NCBI RefSeq assembly: GCF_021088345.1 | Contig: NZ_CP088156.1 | Location: 2,976,001-3,040,000, forward strand | DNA length: 64,000 nt | Direction: 5' to 3' | DNA from: Bradyrhizobium ontarionense | GTDB lineage: Bacteria > Pseudomonadota > Alphaproteobacteria > Rhizobiales > Xanthobacteraceae | Part shown: piece by piece, positions 10,763 through 19,156 of the stretch | Layout of the letters: each line of letters starts with the position of its first letter | Numbering within the stretch: the first letter of the stretch is position 1 | The notes under the pieces: model-generated | What the model was told of the DNA's origin: nothing | What the model saw: only the letters and a program-made list of their open reading frames with translations | Database searches by the model: none | Program-made: the position numbers and the translations under genes

Positions 10763-10778
10763 CATTCGTGTACGAATG
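10763..10778. promoter_or_regulatory. candidate MarR operator upstream of the enamidase
   Basis: A perfect 7-bp inverted repeat, CATTCGT-GT-ACGAATG, centred 86 bases before the enamidase start. Nearly the same 16-bp palindrome occurs at 20661-20676 before the 6-hydroxynicotinate reductase train. A shared palindrome of this size fits a dimeric winged-helix repressor such as the MarR protein encoded at 12323. Confidence 0.65.
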
Positions 10779-10856
10779 AACAAAACCGGCTTGATGCTGC
10801 GCCGCGTGCGGGCGCAAACTGCCGTTGAACGCTTCGCGAGAGAGAAGGACATCCCG

Positions 10857-12053
10857 ATGGCCCATGACGCGCCGCAAGCGACCGGTCCCAGCAAGCTGGT
10901 CATCCGCAACATCGGCCTGATCCTGTCAGGGGCACTGGAGCGGCCCATCCTGGACGCCGACACCATCGTCGCCGAGAACGGCAAGATCACGGGAATCGGC
11001 CGCTTCAAGGACGTCGACACCGAAGGCGCGAGCACGATCGTCGATGCCCACGGCACGACCGTCGCGCCGGGCCTGATCGACAGCCACGTCCACCCTGTGG
11101 CCGGCGACTGGACCCCGCGCCAGAACCAGAGCAACTGGATCGACTCCTATCTGCATGGCGGCGTCACCACCATGATCTCCGCCGGCGAGGTGCACATGCC
11201 GGGCCGTCCGCGCGACGTCGTTGGCCTGAAGGCGATGGCGATCTTCGCGCAGCGCGCGTTCTGGACCCTGCGGCCCGGCGGCGTGAAGGTGCATGCCGGC
11301 GCCCCTGTCATCGAATGCGAGATGGTCGAGGACGATTTCAAGGAGCTCGCCGCGGCCGGCGTCAAGCTGCTCGGCGAGGTCGGCCTCGGCGGCGTCAAGG
11401 ACGGCCCGACCGCGCGCAAGATGGTCGGCTGGGCGCGCAAATACGGCATCCAGAGCACCATCCACACCGGCGGTCCCTCGATCCCCGGCTCCGGCCTGAT
11501 CGACAAGGACGTGGTGCTGGAAGCCGGCACCGACGTGATCGGGCACATCAATGGCGGCCACACCGCCCTGCCCGACGATCAGATCCGCTGCATCTGCGAG
11601 GGCTGCAAGGCCGGCCTCGAGCTGGTGCACAACGGCAATGAGCGCTCGGCGCTGTTCACCTTGCGCACCGCGCGCGAGATGAACGAGCTCAACCGCGTCA
11701 TCCTCGGCACCGATGCGCCGGCCGGCTCCGGCGTGCAGCCGCTCGGCATCCTGCGCATGGTGTCGCTGCTGTCCTCGCTCGGCGACGTCCCGGCCGAGAT
11801 CGCGTTCTGCTTCGCCACCGGCAACACCGCGCGGATGCGTGAGCTCGACTGCGGACTGATCGAGGTCGGCCGCGCCGCCGATTTCGTCATCATGGACAAG
11901 GCCCAGCACTCGCCGGCCAAGACGCTGCTCGACAGCGTGCAGCTCGGCGACCTCCCCGGCATCGGCATGACCATCATCGACGGCATCGTCCGCACCCAGC
12001 GCAGCCGCAACACCCCGCCGGCGACGAAGATCCCGGAGATCGTGGCGAAGTAG
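10857..12053 (+). CDS. ena: enamidase (1,4,5,6-tetrahydro-6-oxonicotinate hydrolase)
   Basis: A 398-residue amidohydrolase that matches my recollection of Eubacterium barkeri enamidase over its whole length. That enzyme opens the ring of 1,4,5,6-tetrahydro-6-oxonicotinate to 2-formylglutarate and ammonia (EC 3.5.2.18). Shared blocks include TPGLIDSHVHP (metal-binding HxH), GGVTTMISAGEVHMPGRP, GEVGLG, HTGGPSIPGS, GHINGG, LGTDAPAGSGVQPLGILR and C-terminal SRNTPPA. The ATG at 10857 has AAGGAC upstream. The gene stands alone on the plus strand with the operator palindrome 79 bases before it. Its presence next to a 6-hydroxynicotinate reductase supports the call. Confidence 0.88.
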   Translation: MAHDAPQATGPSKLVIRNIGLILSGALERPILDADTIVAENGKITGIGRFKDVDTEGASTIVDAHGTTVAPGLIDSHVHPVAGDWTPRQNQSNWIDSYLHGGVTTMISAGEVHMPGRPRDVVGLKAMAIFAQRAFWTLRPGGVKVHAGAPVIECEMVEDDFKELAAAGVKLLGEVGLGGVKDGPTARKMVGWARKYGIQSTIHTGGPSIPGSGLIDKDVVLEAGTDVIGHINGGHTALPDDQIRCICEGCKAGLELVHNGNERSALFTLRTAREMNELNRVILGTDAPAGSGVQPLGILRMVSLLSSLGDVPAEIAFCFATGNTARMRELDCGLIEVGRAADFVIMDKAQHSPAKTLLDSVQLGDLPGIGMTIIDGIVRTQRSRNTPPATKIPEIVAK

Positions 12054-12073
12054 ATTCGCTCCGCTCTCTCCCC

Positions 12074-12156
12074 CGTCATTGCGAGCGAAGCGAAGCAATC
12101 CAGAGTCGCGCGTGAAGCTCTGGATTGCTTCGGCGCAAGAGCGCCTCGCAATGACG
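12074..12156. repeat. nested palindromic repeat (CGTCATTGCGAG type)
   Basis: Outer 12-bp arms at 12074-12085 and 12145-12156 enclose 14-bp arms at 12092-12105 and 12118-12131, all perfect. The arm sequence CGTCATTGCGAGCGAAGCG is one I remember as abundant in Bradyrhizobium and Rhodopseudomonas intergenic DNA. It lies 20 bases after the enamidase stop, between convergent genes, where it could end transcription. Confidence 0.9.
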
Positions 12157-12176
12157 CCGTGAGTTTGATGAAGATT

Positions 12177-12304
12177 GCGTAGGGTGGGCATAGGCGCACG
12201 CGACGCGCCAGCGTCTTGTGCGACGTGCCCACCGTCTTCCTCGTTGCATGAGATGGTGGGCACGACGTCTTCGCTGCGCGAATCCGTCTTTGCCCACCCT
12301 ACGC
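12177..12304. repeat. second nested palindromic repeat (GTAGGGTGGGCA type)
   Basis: Perfect 14-bp outer arms at 12177-12190 and 12291-12304 (GCGTAGGGTGGGCA and its complement) enclose 9-bp arms at 12225-12233 and 12255-12263. This is a different repeat family from the one ending 20 bases earlier. Together they fill the 269-base convergent gap between the enamidase and the MarR gene. Confidence 0.9.
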
Positions 12305-12322
12305 GATCTGCGCTCGTGGCGA

Positions 12323-12838
12323 CTATCGCAGCCTGTTCAACAGCCCCAGCAGCGTCTCGCGCTCCTTGGCATCGAGCGGCGCCAATGTCTCCTTGGAGAT
12401 CGCAAGCGCCAGCGGCGCGGTTTTCTCCGCGAGCTGCTGGCCGGCGCGGGTCAAACTCACGAGCAGCCGCCGGCCGTCCTGCGGGTCCGGGCTGGTCTCG
12501 GTCAGACCACGCGCGGTCAGCCGGTCGATCACGCCCTTGATCGTCGCGACGTCCATCGCCGTGAAACGTCCCAGCTGGTTCTGCGAGCATGGCCCGGTCT
12601 CGATCAGCTTCGACAGCGCCGCCCATTGCGTCGGCGTCAGGTTGCTGCCGATGTCACGCGCGAAGATCATGGTGTGACGCTGCCACACCTGACGCAGGAT
12701 GAAGCCGATCTGGTCGTCCAGCACGTATGCCGCACGTGTTGGCTTGGCCGCCATCTTCGCCAATGGCTTGGCCTGCGGCTTCGGCACAGTCTTCGTTGCG
12801 GCTTTTGCCGATCGCTTCAGCGTGGCGCTCTTGGCCAT
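12323..12838 (-). CDS. MarR-family regulator, probable repressor of the nicotinate genes
   Basis: A 171-residue MarR protein. A basic Ala/Lys/Pro-rich N-terminal tail of about 35 residues is followed by the winged helix (LTPTQWAALSKLIETGPCSQNQLGRFTAMD..TIKGVIDRL, then DPQDGRRLLVSLT for the wing). It is the last gene of the minus-strand train that begins with 6-hydroxynicotinate reductase, 12 bases after the livF-like gene. In Pseudomonas putida the MarR protein NicR represses nic genes and responds to 6-hydroxynicotinate; an equivalent role here is inferred from position. The palindromes at 10763 and 20661 are its likely targets. Confidence 0.88.
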   Translation of the reverse strand: MAKSATLKRSAKAATKTVPKPQAKPLAKMAAKPTRAAYVLDDQIGFILRQVWQRHTMIFARDIGSNLTPTQWAALSKLIETGPCSQNQLGRFTAMDVATIKGVIDRLTARGLTETSPDPQDGRRLLVSLTRAGQQLAEKTAPLALAISKETLAPLDAKERETLLGLLNRLR

Positions 12839-12850
12839 GGGATTCCTTGC

Positions 12851-13555
12851 TCAGATCGACAGATGCGCGTCGCGGATGTCGGGCCGCGCGTCGAGCTCGG
12901 CCATGGTGCCGGAAAAGCAGATGCGGCCGCGCTCGATGATGTAGGCGCGGTCCGAGATCAGCTTGGCGAAATGCAGGTTCTGCTCGGAGACGACCAGCGA
13001 GACGCCTTCCTTCTTCATGGTGAGGATGGCATCGACCATCTGCTCGACGATCTTCGGCGACAGGCCCTCCGAGGGCTCATCGAGCAGCACCAGCGACGGA
13101 TTGCCCATCAGGGTGCGCGCGATCGTCAGCATCTGCTGCTCGCCGCCGCTCATCCGCCCGCCGGGCCGGTTCTTCATCTCGCCGAGATTCGGAAACAGTT
13201 GATACAGCTTCTCGCGCGTCCATTGCGGCGCATTGGGTCGCGGCTTCTGCCGGCCGACCTCGAGATTTTCCTCGACCGTCAAATCGGTGAAGATGCGCCG
13301 CTCCTCGGGAACATAGCCGAGACCGGACCGAACGATCTCATGAGTCGGCGCCGTCGAGATATCCTTGCCTTCGAACATGATCTGGCCCTCGCGCAGCGCG
13401 ACGAGACCTACGATCGAGCGGAACGTGGTCGACTTGCCGGCGCCGTTGCGCCCGAGCAGCGCCACCACCTCGCCCTCGCCGACCTCAAGGCCGATGTCGA
13501 ACAGGATATGCGCAGGACCGTAGTGGCTGTTGAGATTAGCGACGGACAGCTTCAT
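12851..13555 (-). CDS. branched-chain-type ABC transporter ATPase, LivF-like
   Basis: A 234-residue ABC ATPase with Walker A GRNGAGKST near residue 36, signature MSGGEQQML and Walker B LVLLDEPSEGL, all as in LivF. It overlaps the LivG-like gene by 4 bases. It belongs to a hydrophobic-amino-acid-type importer co-transcribed with nicotinate catabolic genes, so its cargo is more likely nicotinate or a related carboxylate than leucine. Confidence 0.94.
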   Translation of the reverse strand: MKLSVANLNSHYGPAHILFDIGLEVGEGEVVALLGRNGAGKSTTFRSIVGLVALREGQIMFEGKDISTAPTHEIVRSGLGYVPEERRIFTDLTVEENLEVGRQKPRPNAPQWTREKLYQLFPNLGEMKNRPGGRMSGGEQQMLTIARTLMGNPSLVLLDEPSEGLSPKIVEQMVDAILTMKKEGVSLVVSEQNLHFAKLISDRAYIIERGRICFSGTMAELDARPDIRDAHLSI

Positions 13556-14343
13556 GCCGGAGCTCCCTCGCGATGGTCAGCATCATACAGCAAGCCTTCG
13601 CCGAGATAGATCGCCTGCACCTCGCGGTTGGCCCGCACCTCGGCCGGCGATCCCTCAGCAATGAGGCTGCCGCGATTGAGCACGAGAATGCGGTCCGCGT
13701 GCTCGAACACCACGTCCATGTCGTGCTCCGTGAAGAGGACGCCAATCGACTGCTCGCGGGCGATCCTGGCCGTGAGCCGCATCAGCTCGACGCGCTCGCG
13801 CGGCGCCATGCCCGCGGTCGGCTCGTCCATCAGGAGCAGCTTGGGGTGGTTGGCGAGCGCGATTGCCAGCTCCAGCCGCTTGAGATCGCCATAGGCGAGC
13901 TCGCCGCAGGGACGCTCGGCATAGCCGGCCATGCCGACGAGATCGAGCAGGCGGTCCGCCTCGCCACGCTCGATTGCAGCCATCGGCGTCCAGAAATCGA
14001 ACAGGCGCCGATGAAACGAAACCAGGGCGACCTGGATATTCTCGCGCACGGTCATCGTCGGATAGGTTGCGGTGATCTGGAAGGTACGGCCGACGCCGAG
14101 CCGCCAGACCTCGCGCGGCTTGCGGCCGGTCGTGTCCTCGCCCATGACCGTGATGCGGCCGCTGTCCGGCACGTTCTGGCCGTTCAGCATGTCGAAGCAG
14201 GTGCTCTTTCCCGCACCGTTCGGGCCGATCAGCGCCAGGATCTCGCCGGCCTGCAGCATGAAGGAGACGCTGCGCACCGCGTGAATGCCGCCATAGGATT
14301 TGGACAGGCCTTCGACTGAGAGAAGGGATACACCGAGACTCAT
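13552..14343 (-). CDS. branched-chain-type ABC transporter ATPase, LivG-like
   Basis: A 263-residue ABC ATPase with Walker A GPNGAGKST, signature LAYGDLKRLELA, Walker B LLLMDEPTAGM and the LivG-type C-terminal EGSPAEVRANREVQAIYLG. It overlaps both neighbours by 4 bases (ATGA junctions), so the transporter is made as a coupled unit. It pairs with the LivF-like ATPase at 12851 to power the fused permease at 14340. Confidence 0.94.
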   Translation of the reverse strand: MSLGVSLLSVEGLSKSYGGIHAVRSVSFMLQAGEILALIGPNGAGKSTCFDMLNGQNVPDSGRITVMGEDTTGRKPREVWRLGVGRTFQITATYPTMTVRENIQVALVSFHRRLFDFWTPMAAIERGEADRLLDLVGMAGYAERPCGELAYGDLKRLELAIALANHPKLLLMDEPTAGMAPRERVELMRLTARIAREQSIGVLFTEHDMDVVFEHADRILVLNRGSLIAEGSPAEVRANREVQAIYLGEGLLYDADHREGAPA

Positions 14344-16226
14344 TGTGCCCCCTCAATCTTGGCCGACAGCGCAGCCGCCTTGGGCGCCGCCGCACGCCGC
14401 CGGTGCATGAAGCTCTCGACTACGCCGACGATGCCCTTCGGAAACACGACGACGATCAGCACGATGAAGATGCCGAGCACGAGCTTGGACAAGTCGGTCT
14501 TGCTGACCAGCCAGATGTTGAGCGCCTTGTAGACGATGGCGCCGAAGATCGCGCCCGGCACTGTCTCGACGCCGCCCAGCAGCACCATGACCAGCGCATC
14601 GACCGACAACGAGATGCCCATGTTGTCAGGGAACACGCTGCCCTTGAGGTAGGCGAACAGCGCGCCGCCGATACCGGCCGTGGTGCCGGCGATGATGAAG
14701 GCCGTCCACTGGATACGCTTGCCGTTGATGCCGATCGACTCGCTGCGCAGCGGCGAGTCCCGCATCGCGCGCAGCGCGTAGCCGAACGGCGAGAAGGTGA
14801 TCAGGCGCAGCACGCTGACGACGAGCGTGGTGACACCGAGCGCGAGCCAGTAGAAGTGCGGCGGCGAGGCCGCCCATGTCTCCGGCCACAGGCCGAGAAT
14901 GCCGTTGTCGCCGCCGGTCACCCCTACCCATTGGAACGCGACCGACCAGACGATCTGGGCAAAGGCGAGCGTCAGCATCGCGAAGTACACACCGGAGAGC
15001 TGCACCGCGAAGGCACCGAACACCGCCGCGCCCAGCGCGCCGAGAAGCGGCCCAAGCAGCAGGCATGCGATCATCGGCAATCCCGCCATCTTGGCGAGAA
15101 AGGCGACGCCATAGGCGCCGAGGCCGAAATAGGCGGCGTGGCCAAACGAAGCTAGCCCGCCGACCGCCATCAGGAAGTGCAGCGAGGCCGCGAAGATCAC
15201 GAAGATCGCGATCTCGGCGCCGACGTTCAGCGCGTAGTTGCCGCTGACGAAAGGCAGCATCGCCGCGAACGTCAGCGCGGCCAACGACGCCAAGCGCTCG
15301 ACCGAGGACAGCGGACGCCACGGGATGACGGTGAGGCCGGGCGTGCGTCGCGCCGGCGCTTCCTTCCTGCCGAACAGACCCCAGGGACGCACCACCAGCA
15401 CGACCGCCATGACCAGGAAAATCAGGATCAGCGAGATGGTCGGGAAAATCAGGATGCCGAAGGCGTTGAGCTCGGACACCAGCACCGCCGCGACGAAGGC
15501 GCCGAGGATGCTGCCGAGACCGCCGATCACGACCACGACGAACACTTCGACGATGATGCGCAGGTCCATGGCATGGTGGACCGCATCACGCGGAATCTGC
15601 AGCGCGCCACCGAGCGCCGCTAGAAAGACGCCGACCGCGAACACCGAGGTGAACAGCCATTTCTGATTGACACCGAGCGCCGCCACCATGTCGCGGTCCT
15701 GCGTCGCCGCGCGCACCAGGATGCCCCAGCGGGTGCGCTGGAACAGCAGCCACAGCGCGCCGAGCACGATGGGACCGAGCGCGATCAGGAACAGGTCGTA
15801 GCTTGGAATGTTCTGGCCGAAGAAATCAACGGCGCCCTTGAAGCCGGGCGCCCGGCGGCCGAGCAGGTCGTCCGGCCCCCAGATCAGGACCACGAGGTCC
15901 TCGACCATCAATGTCAGGCCGAAGGTCGCGAGCAGTTGGAACAATTCCGGCGCATGATAGATCCGGCGCAGCAGCACGATCTCGACCAGCACGCCGATCG
16001 CAGCCACCACGAGCGCCGCAACGACGATGCCGCCCCAGAAGCCGAGCGCGCCGGACAGCCGCTCGGTCAGCGTGAACGCGACATAGGCGCCAAGCATATA
16101 GAACGCGCCGTGGGCGAAATTCACGATGCGGGTGACGCCGAAGATGATCGACAGTCCCGACGCCACCAGGAACAGCGAGGCCGCACTGGCAAGGCCGGTC
16201 AGGAACTGGACGAAGTAGAAGGCCAT
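14340..16226 (-). CDS. fused branched-chain-type ABC permease (LivH-LivM)
   Basis: A 628-residue membrane protein that joins a LivH-like half (residues about 1-290) to a LivM-like half (about 320-610), genes that are separate in E. coli. Each half carries its family signatures, for example ARAATQDRDMVAALGVN in the first and LRAMRDSPLRSESIGIN in the second. The charged linker (GLFGRKEAPARRTPGLTVIP) lies near residue 290. Fusions of this kind are common in alphaproteobacteria. It lies between the binding protein and the two ATPases of the nicotinate-linked train. Confidence 0.93.
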   Translation of the reverse strand: MAFYFVQFLTGLASAASLFLVASGLSIIFGVTRIVNFAHGAFYMLGAYVAFTLTERLSGALGFWGGIVVAALVVAAIGVLVEIVLLRRIYHAPELFQLLATFGLTLMVEDLVVLIWGPDDLLGRRAPGFKGAVDFFGQNIPSYDLFLIALGPIVLGALWLLFQRTRWGILVRAATQDRDMVAALGVNQKWLFTSVFAVGVFLAALGGALQIPRDAVHHAMDLRIIVEVFVVVVIGGLGSILGAFVAAVLVSELNAFGILIFPTISLILIFLVMAVVLVVRPWGLFGRKEAPARRTPGLTVIPWRPLSSVERLASLAALTFAAMLPFVSGNYALNVGAEIAIFVIFAASLHFLMAVGGLASFGHAAYFGLGAYGVAFLAKMAGLPMIACLLLGPLLGALGAAVFGAFAVQLSGVYFAMLTLAFAQIVWSVAFQWVGVTGGDNGILGLWPETWAASPPHFYWLALGVTTLVVSVLRLITFSPFGYALRAMRDSPLRSESIGINGKRIQWTAFIIAGTTAGIGGALFAYLKGSVFPDNMGISLSVDALVMVLLGGVETVPGAIFGAIVYKALNIWLVSKTDLSKLVLGIFIVLIVVVFPKGIVGVVESFMHRRRAAAPKAAALSAKIEGAQ

Positions 16227-16314
16227 GGGCGGTCCGCGTGAGGGAAATCGTCGAAATCGAGCTAAGCCGCGTCAGAGCTCGTGCTCTCCACAACGAGAGC
16301 CGGCGAGCAAGCGT

Positions 16315-16369
16315 GGGGTGAGGGATCTCAGCCTGAACCTGCAGATCAGGCGTCGTCGTCCCTCACCCC
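16315..16369. repeat. palindromic element between binding-protein and permease genes
   Basis: Perfect 11-bp arms (GGGGTGAGGGA at 16315-16325, TCCCTCACCCC at 16359-16369) in the 185-base gap between the binding-protein stop and the permease start, inside an otherwise tightly packed operon. A stem in this place commonly protects the upstream message, so that more binding protein than channel is made. Confidence 0.75.
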
Positions 16370-16411
16370 GCCCGCTCTCCCCCCGCTGGAGGAGGAGCAG
16401 GATAGTGTGGA

Positions 16412-17614
16412 TCAGTCCTTCGGCCGCAGCTTCGCGACCTCCGCGTCGCTCGGCAGATAGTCCGAGCCCTTGCGATAGACGGTGTCGACCATGATGCCCT
16501 TGCCGTCCTTGATCGCGGTCTTGCCGACGTAAGCGCCGAGCGTCGACTGATGGTCGATCTTGCGGAAGGTGATCTCGCCGAACGGTGACGGCACGGCGAG
16601 GCCCTCGGCGGCGGCGATCAGCTTCTCGGTATCGGTCGAGCCGGCCTTGGCGAGAATAGCGGCGGCCGATTTGATGGTCTGGTAGCCGACGATCGAGCCG
16701 AGCCGCGGATAGTCGTTGTACTTGGTTTGATAGGCCTTCAGGAACGCGTCGTGCTCCGGCGTCTTGATCGAGTACCAGGGATAGCCCGTCACGATCCAGC
16801 CCTCGGGCGTCTCGTCCTTGAGCGGATCGAGATATTCCGGCTCGCCGGTGAGGAAGCTCACGACCTTGCGGTCCTTGAACACGCCGCGGGTGTTGCCTTC
16901 GCGAACCAGCTTCACGAGGTCAGCGCCAAAGGTGACGTTGAGGATCGCTTCCGGATTGGCGGCGGCGACGGCCTGCACGACGGGACCGGCGTCGATCTTG
17001 CCCTGCGGCGGCCACTGCTCGTCGACCCACTGGATGTCCGGGCGCTTCTCGGAGAGCAGCTTCTTGAACACCGCGACCGCCGACTGGCCGTACTCATAGT
17101 TCGGCGCGATCGTCGCCCAGCGCTTGGCCGGAAGCTTGGCAGCTTCCTCCACCAGCATCGCGGCCTGCATGTAGTTGGAGGGACGCAGGCGGAAGGTGTA
17201 GCGATTGCCCTTCGACCAGGTGATGGCGTCGGTCAGCGGCTCGGCCGCCAGGAAGAACACCTTCTTCTGGTTGGCGAAGTCGCTGACGGCGAGACCAATG
17301 TTCGACAGGAACGTGCCGGCGAGCATCGCAACGTTCTCGCTCGACACCAGCTCGTTCGCCGCGGTCTGCGCATCGGCCGGCTTGCCGCTGTCGTCCTTGG
17401 AGACGACGACGAGCTTCTTGCCGTTGATGCCGCCGGCCGCGTTGATCTCCTCGACCGCGAGCTGCCAGCCCTTGCGATAGGGCTCGGTGAAGGCGGGCAG
17501 CAGCGAGTAGCTGTTGATCTCGCCGATCTTGATGACGTCCTCGGCGCGCGCCGTGCTCATCAATCCGGCGACGGCAAGGCCCAGGCCTGCCGCAAGCATC
17601 GTTCTCCGTTGCAT
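16412..17614 (-). CDS. periplasmic binding protein of the nicotinate-linked ABC importer
   Basis: A 400-residue LivK/Peripla_BP_6-type receptor with a signal peptide carrying two Arg (MQRRTMLAAGLGLAVAGLMSTARA). Family features include KIGEINSYS at the mature N-terminus, GWQLAVEEINAAGGINGKKLVVVSKDD and YEYGQSAVAVFKKLL. The ATG at 17614 has a GGAGG ribosome site; the frame also reaches 17629 but without a better site. It follows the DUF1185 gene by 27 bases in the train that starts with 6-hydroxynicotinate reductase, so nicotinate or 6-hydroxynicotinate is the likely ligand. This is inference from context. Confidence 0.9.
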   Translation of the reverse strand: MQRRTMLAAGLGLAVAGLMSTARAEDVIKIGEINSYSLLPAFTEPYRKGWQLAVEEINAAGGINGKKLVVVSKDDSGKPADAQTAANELVSSENVAMLAGTFLSNIGLAVSDFANQKKVFFLAAEPLTDAITWSKGNRYTFRLRPSNYMQAAMLVEEAAKLPAKRWATIAPNYEYGQSAVAVFKKLLSEKRPDIQWVDEQWPPQGKIDAGPVVQAVAAANPEAILNVTFGADLVKLVREGNTRGVFKDRKVVSFLTGEPEYLDPLKDETPEGWIVTGYPWYSIKTPEHDAFLKAYQTKYNDYPRLGSIVGYQTIKSAAAILAKAGSTDTEKLIAAAEGLAVPSPFGEITFRKIDHQSTLGAYVGKTAIKDGKGIMVDTVYRKGSDYLPSDAEVAKLRPKD

Positions 17615-17641
17615 TCCCTTAGCCTCCAATGTTGACCCGAA

Positions 17642-18226
17642 TTACCTTAACCCGTCATCGCCCTTGATCTCGGCGACGGTGAGCCCGCCGACCCGCGGCA
17701 GCGGCCGGCCACTGTCGGTCACCGCAAGCGCCACCATGATCTCGTTCGCACGCGGCGCATCGTTGATCTGCACCTCCATGCCGTCGAAATGACTGCGCAC
17801 GAAGGCGGCGTCCTTGTGCCCGAGCGGGATGTCGAGCGTGCAGCCGACCCCGCCGCGCTTCTTCGACGACGGAATCAGCGCCGCGCCCTTGCCGAGCACC
17901 TTGCGGACCGGTGCGCCCATCTTCGGATGCAGGATCGCCGCCGCATGCTCCAGCTCGCCGTCGCTGCCGACGGCGGCGGCCTTGCCGTAGCTGTGCGCCG
18001 CCGGCCCTTCGATGCCGAGCGCGGCGACCGCGCGCTTGGCCAGCATTTCGCCGAGCTCCTCGCCGATCGCGATCAACGGCGACAAGTCCTCGACGTAGCG
18101 GCCCGCGAACGGATTCTCGATCACGGCGACGGCTGCCGCGCGCCGCGTCGGCGGCGAGACGGCCTTGCCCATCTCCCGATGGACTTCCTCGACCACGGTC
18201 ACGATCTTTCTGATGACGGCGCTCAT
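17642..18226 (-). CDS. DUF1185 (AA_synth family) protein
   Basis: A 194-residue cytosolic protein of family PF06684, called amino acid synthesis or DUF1185. The blocks I recognise are RRAAAVAVIENPFAGRYVEDLSPL, LGIEGPAAHSYGKAA, GELEHAAAILHPKMGAPVR and DAPRANEIMVALAVTDSGRP. Members with a known structure show a chorismate mutase-like fold, but no reaction is established. The ATG at 18226 has AAGGA upstream; a longer frame to 18265 is possible. It sits between the UPF0280 and transport genes, so a role in nicotinate ring metabolism is plausible. Confidence 0.88.
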   Translation of the reverse strand: MSAVIRKIVTVVEEVHREMGKAVSPPTRRAAAVAVIENPFAGRYVEDLSPLIAIGEELGEMLAKRAVAALGIEGPAAHSYGKAAAVGSDGELEHAAAILHPKMGAPVRKVLGKGAALIPSSKKRGGVGCTLDIPLGHKDAAFVRSHFDGMEVQINDAPRANEIMVALAVTDSGRPLPRVGGLTVAEIKGDDGLR

Positions 18227-18268
18227 CGTCGGCGGTCCTTCATGTTCCAGCACACCATGCATCAAACC

Positions 18269-19156
18269 TTACGCGGCCGCCGCCCGCAACCGCGGCGGAC
18301 GGACAATCTCGATCTGACGCACGCCCACGACGCGAACGCTCCCGCTCAGCTGCAGCACGGCGCCCTCGATCAGGCCGTCCGACAGCAGCGATTGCGCACT
18401 CCGCTCGCCCGCAGCCAGCGCGGCGTCCACATCAGCATCACACAGCTCACCCACCTCGCATGTGACGAGGCGGTGACCAAGGTCACTATCCGGCTGCAGC
18501 TCACAGGCGGCACGGCGAAGCACGGCAGGATGATCAGGAAGATCGACCGCATTGCCGATCACGGTCGCAGCAGCGTCAGCCTGCGCGGCGCTCCGCGCGA
18601 GCACGGTCACCGCATCGGCAATGCCGAGCGAGAAACTGCGGCCATGGCGGCCCGAGGTGGCGACGCCGCGGATCGCATCGCCCGCACGGAGCGTCATCCT
18701 GCGCATCATGCCGGCGCTGTCGGGCCGGTCCATCAGGCCGACGCTGAACGTCGCCGCATCCTGCAGATGGAGCGCAATGTCGCCGCCATTGTTGACATAG
18801 GCGCGCGTCAATTTCGCCGCCCCCAGCATCGCGCCGAGAATCTCCTCGGCGACGGCACCGGCCACGGCAGCCATCGGCGTGATGAACATGTCGCCGGCAA
18901 ACGGCGCCACGGCGCGATGCATTCGCCGCGCAACCACGCCGCCCAGCATGCAACGATCCGGATCCGCAGCCCTGCGCAACCCGGGCAGCTCCGAGCAAAG
19001 CTCGTCTAGCAGTCCCGTGAAACGTTCGGCTGCGGCGCGATAGGCGGCGCGAATATCGGCCTCCGCGCCGTCGGCGCCGATGATCAGATCGATCGGGCCG
19101 TCCTGCAGATGCAGCCTCCGGTCGGGCAACACCACGATCTGCGGCTGCCGGCTCAT
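18269..19156 (-). CDS. UPF0280 (ApbE-like) protein, candidate flavin transferase
   Basis: A 295-residue protein of the UPF0280/COG2122 family, related in fold to ApbE, the enzyme that attaches FMN to proteins. Key stretches are ITPMAAVAGAVAEEILGAM, RAYVNNGGDIALHL (the counterpart of the ApbE nucleotide-binding VNxGGDI) and GVATSGRHGRSFSLGIADAVTVLA. Its ATG overlaps the reductase stop by 4 bases. E. barkeri 6-hydroxynicotinate reductase is known to carry a covalent flavin, so a dedicated flavin transferase beside it would make sense. Transferase activity is inference; the family assignment is firm. Confidence 0.85.
   Translation of the reverse strand: MSRQPQIVVLPDRRLHLQDGPIDLIIGADGAEADIRAAYRAAAERFTGLLDELCSELPGLRRAADPDRCMLGGVVARRMHRAVAPFAGDMFITPMAAVAGAVAEEILGAMLGAAKLTRAYVNNGGDIALHLQDAATFSVGLMDRPDSAGMMRRMTLRAGDAIRGVATSGRHGRSFSLGIADAVTVLARSAAQADAAATVIGNAVDLPDHPAVLRRAACELQPDSDLGHRLVTCEVGELCDADVDAALAAGERSAQSLLSDGLIEGAVLQLSGSVRVVGVRQIEIVRPPRLRAAAA

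Noticed and set aside
10926..12626. 566-codon frame on the minus strand
   Set aside because: It crosses the enamidase gene, two palindromic repeats and part of the MarR gene without any domain signal.
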